NCBI GenBank assembly: GCA_028583605.1
Contig: CM053325.1
Span: forward strand, 47,314,987-47,378,986
Length of the DNA stretch: 64,000 nucleotides
Direction of reading: 5' to 3'
DNA from: Dastarcus helophoroides
Lineage: Eukaryota; Arthropoda; Insecta; Coleoptera; Bothrideridae
The notes under the pieces are model-generated. The model searched no databases and was not told the DNA's origin. It saw only the letters and a program-made list of their open reading frames with translations. Position numbers and translations under genes: made by a program. Shown one piece after another: positions 1-12,233 of this stretch (its first letter is position 1; each line of letters starts with the position of its first letter).

Positions 1-422
1 AAACGCGAACAATGCAGAATATTTTAAAAATAAATAAATACAAAGGAATATAAAGCAGCTGATACAGAAGACATATTTTCTGACGACCATTAAAGATGTC
101 TTGAGGTTTGTGAACCTATGAGGAAACAGGCAATGCTAACGGACAATTTTTAAACCTTGAGTTGTTTGCCTGCAAATTATGTTTTGCAACACAATCCTCA
201 AATAATTCATTATCTACACTAGAGTCAATATAGTATCTATTCATCTATTAGGCGATTCAGCCTTTTATAGGGGAAAGTGAGAGTTTTTTCCAATGCTAAA
301 GCTACTTCTCATTATACTTTATATGTATAGTTATGTTTAATTTTCTTTAATTTATGAAGTTTTGACACCAATTGATGCTATATCAATACAACACCAGAAC
401 TGATTTTATTCAAATATTTTTA

Positions 423-605
423 GAAATTGAAATACAAAACTTGTCCCCTGAAACCAAGAAAGATTAAAAAACAAAACAAAGGTTGCTCTAACACATTTCG
501 ACAGCCAAGCTATCATCCTCAGAGAGAAACTGAAAGTTGGTGGTTTCAGCGGACAAGTTCTGTATTTCAATTTTTGAAGATAACCATGGACCAGTCCGTT
601 CCACC
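423..605 (+). repeat. Foldback repeat, copy 1
   Basis: The 183-bp element is an imperfect hairpin. The left arm begins near 424 with AAATTGAAATAC and reads on through CTTGTCCCCTGAAACCA; the right arm carries the reverse complement of this (540-580) and then a unique end, GACCAGTCCGTTCCACC. It is flanked by an 11-bp direct repeat AAATATTTTTA (412-422 and 606-616), read as a target site duplication. Related copies lie at 15166-15293, 55876-56000 and 61163-61370. Short overlapping open frames exist on both strands but are by-products of the inverted repeat. Confidence 0.75.
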
Positions 606-780
606 AAATATTTTTACTAAATCTCCACAACAATTTGTGAATTCTTTGCATTGCTTTAAATTAGGTTACTGTCATGGACAAAATTAAGGTGGACTTAGGG
701 GGCTCAGCTTTTAAAAGCTGAATTAGTCCCCCCAAAAGTCGTCATTTTTAAAGAAGTCGAAATTATCAAAAAAAGTAGTT

Positions 781-1310
781 TTTTTTAACATTCGTTTTTG
801 AAAATTTCGACATTTTTTTAATATTTTTGCCCTTTCTGCAAATATGAATTTTTTAAAAATTATACTTTTTTAAATATTTTAATTTTTAAAGTTTTTAACT
901 TTTTTGTAAATTTCAAATTTTGAAAATACTCGTCCCTTTTCTCAGAATTTTGACTTATTTTGACATTTCTTTGTAAATTACCACTATTTTCTTTTTTCTT
1001 TTTTAAAATTCATCTTTATTACAACTATAACCGTTCTCAAAAATTTCGACTTTTTTGAAAATTACGTATCAAAATATCGACTTTTTCAAAAAATTCGACT
1101 TAATTTTACCCTTTTTTAAATTTAGTTTTTTGTTCATTTAAACAATTTTCCAAAATATTAACTTTTTTGAAAAATTAAATTTCTTCTATTACAAATTTTT
1201 CACAAAAACATAAAAAAATCGTACATTTAAGAGTCAAAATCAAAATTTCTTAAAAAGATAAAATTTTTCAAGTAAATATTTCATTTTTAATTAAAAATTA
1301 GGAAATTAAA
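781..1310. repeat. Degenerate AT-rich filler repeat (T-rich orientation)
   Basis: The stretch consists of loosely repeated words such as TTTCGACTTTTTTGAAAAT and AAATTTCGAC spaced roughly 18-20 bases apart, with heavy drift. The same oligonucleotide vocabulary fills many other blocks in this window, sometimes on the opposite strand. No coding potential is visible. Confidence 0.6.
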
Positions 1311-3877
1311 AAGAAAACGTAGATATGTCAACTGGAAAATTAAAAAGACGGTTGAAATTTTTGAATTAAAAGGCCAAACGAGAAAACGAAACTCTCTTTA
1401 AAAAATTTGAAATTTCGAGATTACCTCTGCTGCTATTTTCAACCAGCTTCAGTTTAAGAATAGATTTTGTTGGAAATTTTAAGAACTAAGTCTCACTTTT
1501 AACATTAAATTCTAAAGAAGCTATAAGATAAACCTTAAAATTAGAGAAAAAAATGTTGGGTTTAAAATGAAAATTTGAAAAAAAAAATCTAAATTAGTCA
1601 AAATTCAAAGTAAAGTCAATATCTCTAGAACATTTCAGAAAAACCATTAGGGTTCAATAATGTTGACAGAAAAACCCCAACTTTAGACTTTAAAATATTA
1701 TCTTAGACAAAAATCAGAAAAAAGTGAGTCGGGCTAGCTCAATTAGGATTCCGTACCAATTACTAGGGCGACTGGTCAAAACACCAAATTATATCATTTT
1801 TACTTATGTATGAATTTAAAATTTTGTCCCAATCTTTTTGTGTTATAATTGAAAAATAGAGAAACTGTGTATTTTCAAATACACTTTTTTTTTCTACATT
1901 CAATCGTAATAATTATGGAACTGGTGACTGTGTTGATAATGTCTTAGGTAAAAAGCATCCATTCGCAATTCTCAATGATTCTCAAGATTAAAATTTTCAG
2001 AAAAAAACTCGAAATTTCTAAATAAAATACAAGAACAAGTTGATTTCACGCTAAAAGATCCTGCAGGAAATAAATGGTTGATAAAATGAAAAATAATGGT
2101 TGTAAATTAGGAGGGCTCTAGCCCTTCAGCTCGGAAACCTAACTCTGCTCTTGGTTACTGTGAATCAGTGGCGTGTTATGCTTTTTATAAAAGGAGAAGC
2201 TCAAAAGAAAAGAAATATTAAAAGTGATTTGCTTTTTTTTGAAATTAAATCACTTAAAAAGAAATATTTAATTTTGCTTTCGATTAAAATGAATTCAAAT
2301 ATCTATAACTATTTCTTTTTCTTGTACTAGAATGAAAATACTATTTACCCTAACTTAAAAATAAGAGGCATTCTATTTTATTTCTGAAATTAATGTCTCC
2401 AGAATTTCTAAATGAAATACGAACTTTTTATAAAATTTAAAATATTAAGTACTAGAAATTTATCACAAAACATCTAATTTTTTAGGTGTCAATTCAGATG
2501 TCTAAAAAAAAGATTTATAATATAATTTTAATTTAAAATTTTGTTTTTTAAAGCCCGTGCACAACAAATATTTTCAAATTTTCCAGTTGGAAATCTTAAT
2601 AGGAAATTATGGGAAAAAATACAAATTTTGAATTTTTAACGAAGAAATTTATGTTTATTTATGTTGAAAAAGTCTTAATTTGCACCTAAATTGGACATTT
2701 TAAGTCTAAAATATAAACCCGAAACAGTGACCATAAAAAGGCGGCTCCGTGAGAGGCTTTTTAAAGAACAATCAATTACGATCCAAAGATTTAAATTAAG
2801 GTTGGTTTTTTAATAATTAAAGCATTTTTTTGGGTCATTGCTTAATTTTTACATAACTCTTATGAAGAATATATATAGAGTATTTACTTAAACTACCTAG
2901 GAAAGAAATAAAAATTATTCACCTAAATTACCACAGCACTAAATTTTCCCACCTACATAACTTAGACAATCAATTACTAGACATTATTACATTGTAATTA
3001 GTTCTTTGTGCTCATTGTTGCTCGCCACTGAAATTACTGTTATTCTAGTTCATATATGCTTAAAAGCTCTCGCCAATGGAGTAGCCCTTTATATATTTTC
3101 CTGTAAGCTCCTATAAATGCAAAGTTGAAAAGGTCGACGATTAATTTTGTCTGTTGGCGTTCGAGCTTAATCCCGTGGTGGCATGTACGTGTTGCTCTTT
3201 GTTGGATGGATTCCAATTCTAATTCAAGAATTTAATTTCATTTGATCATAACAAAGCAATTACACCTTATTGAAACAAAAATTTCAATTATATTTCGACA
3301 AATTTCATTTAATCCTCTACCTTTTCATTTGACACTTTCCTAATTAAAATTTCTACTTTGAGTATGTACTGCTGGAGATCTCATTTAGATTTGTAAGCTT
3401 TCTCGCAGAAATAAACACGATACCATAAAGCGGAGAACCTCTTACGTCAATATTACTTGTAACTTATAGTTTCATAACTGTAAACTTTATTAGCGATTAA
3501 AATTTACGATAAATATTTGCTATGACAATATCATTTGCAGCTTGTCAAACATTTTAAAAGTGTTTTTCCGAAAATAAGGGGTCCATTAATTTTCATGTCC
3601 ATTTTTTTACTATCTGAGAGAATCTTCAAACTACGACACACGATAAGATTTTATCCTACCCCTAAAATATTGCTCGCGGTGTACTACTTTTTGCATTAAA
3701 ACAACAACAAAAAACATGTCATTTCTTATATGGCAGTTCAATAATTTCATATCAATACTATAAAAAAAAGTTTATTTAAAAATCTGTATGACTGGTAGTC
3801 CCAACCCAAAATCAAAAAGAAACATACTATAGAAGAGTGAATTTTTCGTATAAAAAATAATGTGATTTTAGTGAATT

Positions 3878-4000
3878 TACTTTATACCCAAAAATAGATA
3901 CTAACCCAGATACAGGGTGTGAAAGTTGAAAAATATATATATTTTCCTGTAACTATTAAACGCATTTTAATATAAACAAAAAACTTATGGTCCATCTTAT
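3878..4000 (+). repeat. Fragment of the 45822-47126 mariner-like MITE family
   Basis: The words TTTATACCCAAAAATAGATA, GATACAGGGTGTGAAAGTTG and a following AT-rich stretch match, with drift, the sub-terminal part of the element at 45822-47126 (TTATACCAAAAATTGATATT, GATACAGGGTGTCAAAGTTG). The terminal part is not recognisable here, so this is a truncated copy. Confidence 0.55.
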
Positions 4001-5599
4001 ATTTAAAAATGTGAACAGATCGAAACTAAAGTAAATGGACATTGATAATATTATGTTAAAAAGACTGATGGTCTTTTTTTAATTTGAAATCTTTGGCTGG
4101 ACATTTTTTTTTCTTTTTTGGGTCAATTTATTTTTTGCTAACGACCTTTTTTCAAAGTGAAAAATAATTGAACTCCTATAGGTACTCATACTTGGGTAAC
4201 TATTGCAAGAAAACACAATTTTAACAACATTTTAATCCAGAAAACATTGTAATGACAAAGGATTTTTTAGTTAATCTCTAGGAACTTGTGTCCACACACA
4301 AAAAAAAACGGATATCATCACTTGTTTAGCACCAGTACTGAATTTAATAGAAAATTTTACCTTTTCATCTGCGGTCCCACGGTTAGACTAAAGAAAAACA
4401 AACATCAAAATTCAACTATAAATTCGAGATCTCAATATTATTTTGGAAACTTCAAGCTTAATTTAACTATTTCGAAAAAAAAAGATAAATTTTCGATATT
4501 TCGAGGAAAAAATTAAAAAAGTAGCTATAGTTTCAGTTGAAATCAAGATTTTTTTACATCTCAATTTTTTTTTAAGTTAAAGTTTCAAATAAAATGTTGT
4601 AATCGCGAGTTTAACGTCAAACTCTCTTTCGACTTTTTTCTATAATTTTAAACTAAAATCCGAATCAAGTAGAAATGTCGAGAAACAACTGAGACGTTAT
4701 GAAAAATCTCTACATTTTGGAAAAACTCCAAATTTCAAATCGAAACCCAAATTTCTTCATGATTTTAAAAATGGTTAACTCAAACTGAAAATATCGACAC
4801 ATCTTTTTTAATATTAAAAAGCTAAAACATGAGAGAATTAAAATTAGAAAAAAATTGAAAAATACTTACTCTAAACTTGAAATTTCAAGTCAAGATTCTT
4901 TAGAAATATCAAGATTTTTTAAATTCTTTACTTTTTCTTCGAAGTTTCGTAGTCAAACTTTCAACTTTCAAGGAAAATATTAAATTTTTGAGAAAATTAT
5001 AAAACAAATCTAGTTCCAACATTTTTCTTGTTGTTGTTCAAATTTTAAAAAATTCAAAAAAATTTCAACCTTTGGCATTGAAATAAATGTACAAGTAAGA
5101 TTTGTGAAACTTTAAGTTTTCTCCGCAATTCAGAGTTTTTTAAAGTTTTCAGTGTAGGTTCAAAATTTCAAGATCAGAGTTAAATGTCGAAATTTCAAAT
5201 TTTAACCTTAAATTTTCCGATTAAAATCGAACTCTCCACATTCAGGAAGAAATTCCTAAAAAACCTAGAACTTAATATGAAATTTCAATATTTCAAAAAA
5301 CTCGTGTTTAAACTTGAAACAAGATTAAAATGGAAATTTCAGATTAATAATTATTATTACTTTTAATCCTTTTTTTGTTATATTGCTTGTTAAATATATA
5401 TACTTTATTTTATTATTCAAAATCTGACGACAGTTATTGGAAAATCGATAGTTAAAGTTTGACACTAATTTATAAATTACCAGATATGTACAAAGAATAC
5501 TTTTAATTACACTTCGTCAAAAATAGCATATTTGCTGAAGTTTTACGTTTTTATTTATATTTATTTATATTTCCTTCTTGCAAAATAAAACTTCGTACT

Positions 5600-7180
5600 G
5601 TATAAAAGTTTTAATTTCGATAGGTCGTCGTCTTTCAAAAAGGGTGAATATAAAATAAAATTGCGGCATTTCGAAAAAAGATGATTTTGGAAATTTTCTT
5701 TCAAAATTGCAAATGTTGGGAATTTATTTTAAAAAAAAATTCGATAAAAAAGTAAAACTTTCTAGAAATGTTGAATATCAAAATTTAAGATAAAAATCCA
5801 AATTTTAAAAAGAAACTTAAAAAAAAGTCAAACTTTAAGCATATAGTCAAAATTTCTGGAAATTCAGATTCTACAAGGACGAAATTTTCATATATCTAAA
5901 TGTTAAGAAAAAAAAGGCGAAATCTCAAAAAAAAACGATCGTATTTTGAAAAAACTTCGAGATCGAGAAAGAATTCGAAATTTTTCAGAGAAAGTCAATT
6001 TTAGGGGAAAAAAGTCGAAATTTGCCAATAAAGTCGAAATTTAAAACAAATACATTTTAAAAATAAGTCGACATTCCGAGAAAAAAAAACAAATTTCGAG
6101 AAAAAAAAAGTGTAATTTTTGCCCGAAAATTCTAAAAGTCGATTTCTCCGCATAAAGTTGAAATTAGAAAAAGTTCAAAATTTGAAAAAAAATAGTCGAA
6201 ATTTCGTAAAAAGACAAATTTTAAGGAAAATACGAAATTTTGAGAAGAAATGGATATTTCGTGTTGAATGTAAAATTTCGAGAAATAGTCAAATTTTGAG
6301 AATACCCGTTTATGAAAAAGACGATTTTTGAAATTAATCTAAATTTTGAGAAAAAGACAAATTTCAAGAAAAAAGTTGAGAAAAAGCTGTAATTTTGAAA
6401 AGATTGGGAAAAAATCGGAATTTAAAAAACAACAAATTTTGAAAAAAGCGAAATTTTGAGAAACGATAGAGGCTTCAAATAAAAAATCAAAATTGCAACG
6501 ATTTTCGAGGACACATTTATTAAAAATAAGAAATATCTGAGTCAAATTAAATTTTGAAAACTAGGTAAAGTTTGAGAAAAAGTCAGAATTTGTTGGATGA
6601 ATATTTATGTTATGTTGCCTGTTTAAGCCAAGAGGGAGACAAACACTCTACCCTATCTAGCATAGAATTTCCAAGGTGTTGGATTAAAAAAAAAACTGTT
6701 AAAATTCCCAAAAAAATCTCCTTAAATTTACAAAAATTCTACAAAAATTGAAAAGTTTCAAATAATGATTTAAAAATTTTTCCTTTTTTTTTAAAGACCC
6801 AACAAATTTTCAGAAAAAGACAAATTTTGATAAACTAACCAAAATTTGTAATTTATTTTGACAAAAAACGAAAATTTCAGAAAAGGTCTAATTATGAAGA
6901 ACAGTGAAATTTCGAAAAAAAAAATAATAATAATAACGAAGAATTTTGAGATAATATTTCAAAATTGTGAAAACTAATTCGAAATTATAGATGAAACAAA
7001 CAAATTTTGTGAAAAAAGACGAATTTTGAAAAAAGGGTCCATATTTTGAGAAAATGTTGAAATTTCAAATAAGAACGAATTTTGAAGAAAAAAAGGAACG
7101 TCTGGAAGAAGTCTTCCTAGTTAAATGTAGATTTACCGTGCCCTGCCCTATTCTAGTTACACATTAATATTTAACTTTTT
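5600..7180. repeat. Filler repeat block with two hAT-like right ends
   Basis: The A-rich strand of the filler repeat (GAAAAAGTCGAAATTTTGAG and variants) dominates. Two stretches, 6625-6665 (ending CCCTATCTAGCATAG) and 7133-7172 (CCCTGCCCTATTCTAGTTAC), resemble the right end of the inner hAT-like element at 7672-9810 (CCCTGCCTTATCTAGCTACG). I could not find matching left ends or target duplications, so this is probably one or two decayed relatives of that element. Confidence 0.5.
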
Positions 7181-7292
7181 GTTTTGCAAAAGGGAACCAA
7201 AGTACTTTGGTCTTTTGTGCAGATTTTTTAGCTGTCCAACTCATTCAACTGAATAATTTTTTGATTAATAGACAGGTTTAAAATTAGACCTG

Positions 7293-10124
7293 CAGGCCCG
7301 GATTTAAGGCGATTGGAGCGATTGGGCCCAATCGCATCACTACCAAAATTAACAAAAAGTTATTTTTCGAAATTTAAAGCTAATTGGTTTGAATGTAAAG
7401 GACAAATTATAAATTATTTAAATAATCAAAAATATATTTATTTTAAGCTCGCATTGATGGATGAGATTTATTATTGTGTTTATTATAATACTAGCTATTT
7501 TTTAGAAAATGTTAATATTTTACTTCCTCGAAGTTCGATTATCTTTAAAAAAAATTTCCATGTTAAGCATTATCCATTTCCCGGTGCAATCATTCATTGA
7601 ATCTACTAACCAAGTTTAGGTTTCTATATCCAGAGATTCAGGTTATTGATTGGTCCGTTAATAGTTAGCTACATGGGTGTAGGCAGAATTTCCTTCAAGG
7701 GGAGGAACCGATCATTCTGAAAAATTCATGATCAAAAAAGAAAACCTTTCAGCTGAATAACAATGTACATATATTTTCACTTAAAAAATACACCGACTGG
7801 GGAGATCTAATTTTCAGATTTAAAGTCAAAATTTAGTAAAGGAGCCAAATTTAAGCAGAAATCTATCAAAAAACTTGAGGAAGTCTTAAAATCTCTAAAA
7901 AGTTAAAATTTCAAAAAATAGGCGAAATTTCCAAAGGTCGGTTCTTGTGAAAAGAAGTCAAATTTAGATGAAAAAAATATTGCAACCGTCAAAAATATTT
8001 CTATCAGACTTTTTATTTTATTTAAATGTTAACATATTCTTAAAATTTACAAGAAATCTTTTTCTCAAAATTTTCTAAATATATTGTTTCTAGACTTGGA
8101 TTTTTATTAAAATTTCGATTAAATTTTAAAAAAATAAACGAATTTTGTGAAAGAAGTTTTCAAAAAAAATTCAATTTTCAATGGAAATGTCCAGAAACAG
8201 AATATATCGAATTTTGAGATAAAAGTCAAAATTTGCAAAATAAGATGAATTTCTACCAATAATTTGAAATTACTGGGAATCAAATTTAAAAAATAAATTA
8301 AGCAAAAACAGATAATTAACAAAACAGATTTAGAAAAAATATCACGAATTTTGAAAAATACGTACAATTTACAAAAATTAGAAGAAAAAAATCGCACTAT
8401 TTAGAAAATATTTCATCTTTCCAAAAGAAAATCCAATTTTAAGATCAAAATTGGAATTTTGAGAATAAACTAGTAATTTCAAAAAAGACGAATTTCAAGG
8501 AAAAAATTTGGAACAGTCGGAATTTTCAGTAAATTATATTAAAAATAAATACCTAACCTTTCTTAGAAGCTCGAAATATGTCCAAAGTTCAAAAAAAGTT
8601 GAAATTTTTAATGGCCTAATTTTATGATAAAGTCGAATTTTGAGAAAAAACCTCGCAATTTCCAAAAACATTCTTCTCAAAATTTAAAATTCAGTAAAGA
8701 AGTTGAATTTACAAGAAATCTTTTTCTCTAAATCCTGAAAAATATTTTTTCTCAACATTTTTATTAACATTCCAGTCTAATTTAGAGAAAAAACATTTTC
8801 GGAACCATAAAACATCACACTTTGAGACAAAAGTGGAAATTTGTTGAAAAAGACAAATATTAAGGAAAATTGCGGTATTTTGAAATAAATAAACAATTTT
8901 TGAAATAAAGTTTCTAAAAAGTCGAATTCTGAGGAAAAAGACTATTTTAAGGGAAAAAGTGAAAATTTTGAGGAAGAAGATGAATTTATCAAGAAAATAT
9001 TAACTATGAGATATTGACATAATATTCAAAATTTCGTCAAAAAGAAGCCAGTCGAAATTCTAAATTTTCAAAAGTAGCCAAGTGTTCAGAAAATTATTGA
9101 AATTTGAAAAAAAACGAAATTTCAAGAAAACTTCGAAATGGACAAAAAATTCAAAATGTTTCAGAGAAAGAAAAATTTTAAGAAAGAAGTCGAAATTTTG
9201 AAAAAGATAATCTAAACTCTGAGTAAAAGACAAAATTACGAGAAAATGATCGAAATTCTGCAAAAAAGATCTAAATTTTGAGAAAAAGCGTTAAATATGT
9301 TGGTGAACATTTAAAATTTTCTAGAAAGCACAAATTCAAACTTCCAGAAAATGTTTTCGTAATTTTCCTACAAAAATTTTAAAATAAAATATGCTTTTTT
9401 ATCAGGAGATCGACCAAATTTCGAGGAAAAGGCAAATGTTAATAAACAAGCTGAAATTTGCAGAATTAAAAATAGTCCACATTTTCAGAAAAAGTCGAAT
9501 TTCCAGGAATGGCAAAATTTTGGAAAAAAACGACAAAACTTTTAAATAAAAAATTTAAAATTTTGATAAAGTCATAATTGATAAAATAAATGGAATTTCA
9601 TGAATAAATGCAAAATTTCAGAGAAAAAAACAAAGTTTGAAAAAAATACGAAATTTCAGAAAAAGTCGAAAAAATATTTCAAGGAAAGAATGAATTTTGA
9701 AACTGGAAAGAAAATGTTTTATCTTCCAGTTGAATACATAAATTTTCGATTTGCTGCATGAACTGGAGGGAGGCAAGCGCCCCACCCTGCCTTATCTAGC
9801 TACGCCTATGGTTAGCTATGATATATTTCTTAATGTTACATATAAAAGGTAAAAAAACAAAATGGTCTGAAATACATTAAAAAAAATAGGTAACAGAAAT
9901 AAAACTTTATGTAATCAGTTATCCAAAATTACAAACAGTTTAGGCAATTTCATGATTTGTTAAATTAAAAGAGTTCGATTTATTTTGTTTTACATATGAA
10001 TTCGATAACAGCCCAAATATTATTTCATTTCTGCTAGGGGCTCAACCAAAACAAAAACTAATAAAAAATTGAGGGCCCCGCAAAAAGATCTAATCGGACC
10101 CCGCACTTATTGGATCCGGGCCTG
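7293..10124. mobile_element. Non-autonomous hAT-like element, outer copy 1
   Basis: The ends are inverted repeats: CAGGCCCGGATTTAAGG at the left and the reverse complement of CAGGCCCGGATCCAATAAG at the right. The outer 380 bp on the left and 305 bp on the right match the outer parts of 16939-20290. The flanking 8-mers (7285-7292, 10125-10132) do not match, so no target duplication is visible for this copy; the assignment to hAT rests on TIR style and on the second copy, which does have one. A second hAT-like element (7672-9810) sits inside it. No transposase is visible. Confidence 0.7.
7672..9810. mobile_element. Non-autonomous hAT-like element nested in 7293-10124
   Basis: It starts CATGGGTGTAGGCAGAATTT and ends CTAGCTACGCCTATG, and is bracketed by a perfect 8-bp direct repeat GTTAGCTA (7664-7671, 9811-9818), the target size of hAT transposases. 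Its interior from about 7800 to 9720 is nothing but the degenerate AT-rich filler repeat in the A-rich orientation. It lacks any long open frame. A homologous copy with the same insertion point occupies 17346-20019. Confidence 0.82.
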
Positions 10125-10456
10125 GGGCCTGGTTCTTTTTTTCAGTAAAGATTATGACTTTTGAACTATTTACTAAAAATCTAATTTTGGGGAATTTGTG
10201 GATTGGCTACTTTCTGCAAAAAACCGTCCAATTAATCTTAAAATTTAGGGATTTCTATTTCAAGTTCTAAATTTCAAAATTTTTAATTTTAAAATCAAAA
10301 TTTTTAGGAAGCTTCAGATTTTGAGATTTCGTCAATATCACAGAAGCTGATATTTCTTTAGTAAAGATTTAAAAATATTTTTGTTTGAATTGCCCATAAG
10401 AGTGTCGACAAATAGGAAAAAGGAGTAAATCAAACATTATATTCTTATTTTTTCAG

Positions 10457-10722
10457 GGATCCGCAGTTGGCATGATAGTTGGCCACCTAATCACTTTGTG
10501 GATCTTAATAGGAAGGTTGACCATCGATCTACCTCCAGTACAGTACCTTCCAACAGACGTCAGTGGTTGTTCCAATACATCTTTCAATGATCACATCCTC
10601 AAACCAGAACATAGGGGTACTTTCTGGCCAGAAATCGCTACTACACCAATGACGATGTTTGACACTAATAGCACAGATTCAGCATTTCATGACGTTATTA
10701 ACACAACAAGAGCTGCTCCATC
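10457..10722 (+). CDS. SLC5-family sodium-coupled transporter, penultimate exon
   Basis: The exon follows a TTTTTTTCAG acceptor and ends at a GTAAGT donor. It opens with a hydrophobic segment (GSAVGMIVGHLITLWILIG), which fits a late transmembrane helix, then LPPVQYLPTDVSGC and a loop with NTS and NST sequons suited to glycosylation outside the cell. A LPP...LP...GC pattern after a helix at this point is typical of sodium-coupled monocarboxylate and multivitamin transporters (SLC5A8/SLC5A6 group), plasma-membrane symporters that move small carboxylates or vitamins with Na+. The protein start lies outside the window; the splice join TC|G to 15580 is in phase. Which SLC5 member this is cannot be settled from the C-terminus. 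Confidence 0.85.
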
Positions 10723-12233
10723 GTAAGTAAAATATTTTTCTTATTTAGCTGTTAAGTGTTGCTAACACAAAAGATTTATTTATTTACGTCAGTAAAAAAA
10801 TTAACAAAGGGCAGAACTGTATCTAAAAAAGGTAATTCTCATAAAGAATTTTGTTATTAAGAAACATATCATTTGCTATCATTTTTAACTTTATCTAAAT
10901 ATGCACGATTCCTTCTTCAATAGAAGAACAGCACTTACACTTAACAAATTACGTTAGGCTGTGGTGCAGCCCTAAGGAAAGTATGTTTAGCCTAGCGGCT
11001 GCAAACCTAAATAAGGCTCTGCTTAAGTGATATGTGATGGATTCATATAAATACACGCAATTAAAATCAAATTATTAATTAAAACAATCACAGAAGCAAT
11101 TCAAATTGAACTTAACCAAGCTAAATGTCAACTATAATTTAAAATGTGCAGGCATAGACTCTCACCAAAGAAAACTTTTCCTTTTTTTTATTCTTCGAAA
11201 ATATTGTGAACACCACATAAGAAAGTGCTTTCATAGGGCCCCCGAGATAGCTCGGGGTTCCGAGCAAGCGTAATCGGCCCCTCGGTATAGGCTTTATTTC
11301 ATTTTATTGACATCAACCCAAACACCAAAATAACAATATAAATTTTTATATAAGTATGTACATGAAAATATTGTGGAGCAAATAATTCGATGATTAACTT
11401 TCCCTTCCTCTTTTGTAAAACTTCCAAATGGTATTCAGTCTGCGAGATTTTTACTATTAACTTCTTAATTCAGATGAACTTTAGCAGATTACGCGCCTTT
11501 GCTTCCGAATGCGCTGTATTATTATAAAATAATAATGGATCCTTCAAGTACAACAAAGAACCCCATTACCATAACTGATTTAAAATTCTCAAAGAAAAGG
11601 TTGGCACTTATTTTACTCGGGAGTTTTAACACGTGAGGAAAACTAGAAGAATTGTAGTAGAGCAACAGTAATTCACTGCAATTTATCCTTGTCAGTGTGT
11701 CACATTTTCCTCGGAACAATCCACAAAGGAAAAATTAATACTTTTTATCTCGAATAAGATTTTATTATTTTCCCGTTACATAATATGCTGCTTTGCTATA
11801 AATTTCTCCCTATGCAGTTTTAAATATAAACGACTTCTTAGATTAGATTTAAATTTCAGATGTTGTCGTATTGTAATTTTCATAAATCTCCCTTGCAATT
11901 AAAATATTTCGCATTTCGCGAGATAGAGAAAATGCTAAACGGGAAACATTACCGCAAAAAAGCTAATAAATAATTTCCTTGGCATACCTTTATTAACAAG
12001 TTATAATAAAAAACTATTTATGTTAATAACCGCTGGGCACTTTATGGCGGGTACGTTAATTTTAATAAGTGACTGTTTATGGGTTAACGATGCTATTAAT
12101 TTCCTAAAATAAAAGTTTCGTTTTAATATCATAATAACTTATAACTTTTTAAAAATAAATTGGTTTTAAATCCATGTTCTTTTATAAACAGAGTGGCAAA
12201 CTAATCTATCATCAAGGACAGAAGCTAAAGCAT
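10723..12233 (+). other. SLC5 intron, left part: nothing identified
   Basis: This is AT-rich intronic DNA. GC-richer islands at 10955-11030 and 11237-11290 (the latter containing CCCCCGAGATAGCTCGGGG, a short hairpin) look like ends of decayed DNA transposons, but no partner ends or target duplications could be matched. Confidence 0.4.

Larger units (their letters stand above)
1..10456 (+). other. Intron of the SLC5-family gene (5' part outside window)
   Basis: The first recognisable exon starts at 10457 directly after a pyrimidine-rich tract and AG, and its reading frame is already mid-protein, so the upstream 10.4 kb must be intron or more distant non-coding DNA. I found no other exon in it. 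It holds a foldback repeat (423-605), a short palindrome at 705-720, filler repeat blocks (781-1310, 4540-5340, 5600-7130), a mariner-like MITE fragment (3878-4000) and a nested hAT-like pair (7293-10124). The segments 1-411, 1311-3877 and 4001-4540 show nothing I can name beyond AT-rich sequence. Confidence 0.7.

Noticed and set aside
2167..3030. A hAT-like element from CAGTGGCGTG (2172) to CGCCACTG (3030)
   Set aside because: Only about eight terminal bases match and the flanking 8-mers differ, so chance is likely.
6119..6331. Open frames inside filler repeat blocks (also 5184-5366, 8119-8397, 27206-27430, 37037-37243)
   Set aside because: The translations are Phe/Lys/Asn/Leu/Ile-rich low-complexity peptides produced by the repeat words; no start context, domain or conservation cue.
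7285..10132. Target duplication for outer hAT-like copy 1 (TAGACCTG / GGGCCTGG)
   Set aside because: The 8-mers do not align position by position; any resemblance comes from the GC-rich terminal words.
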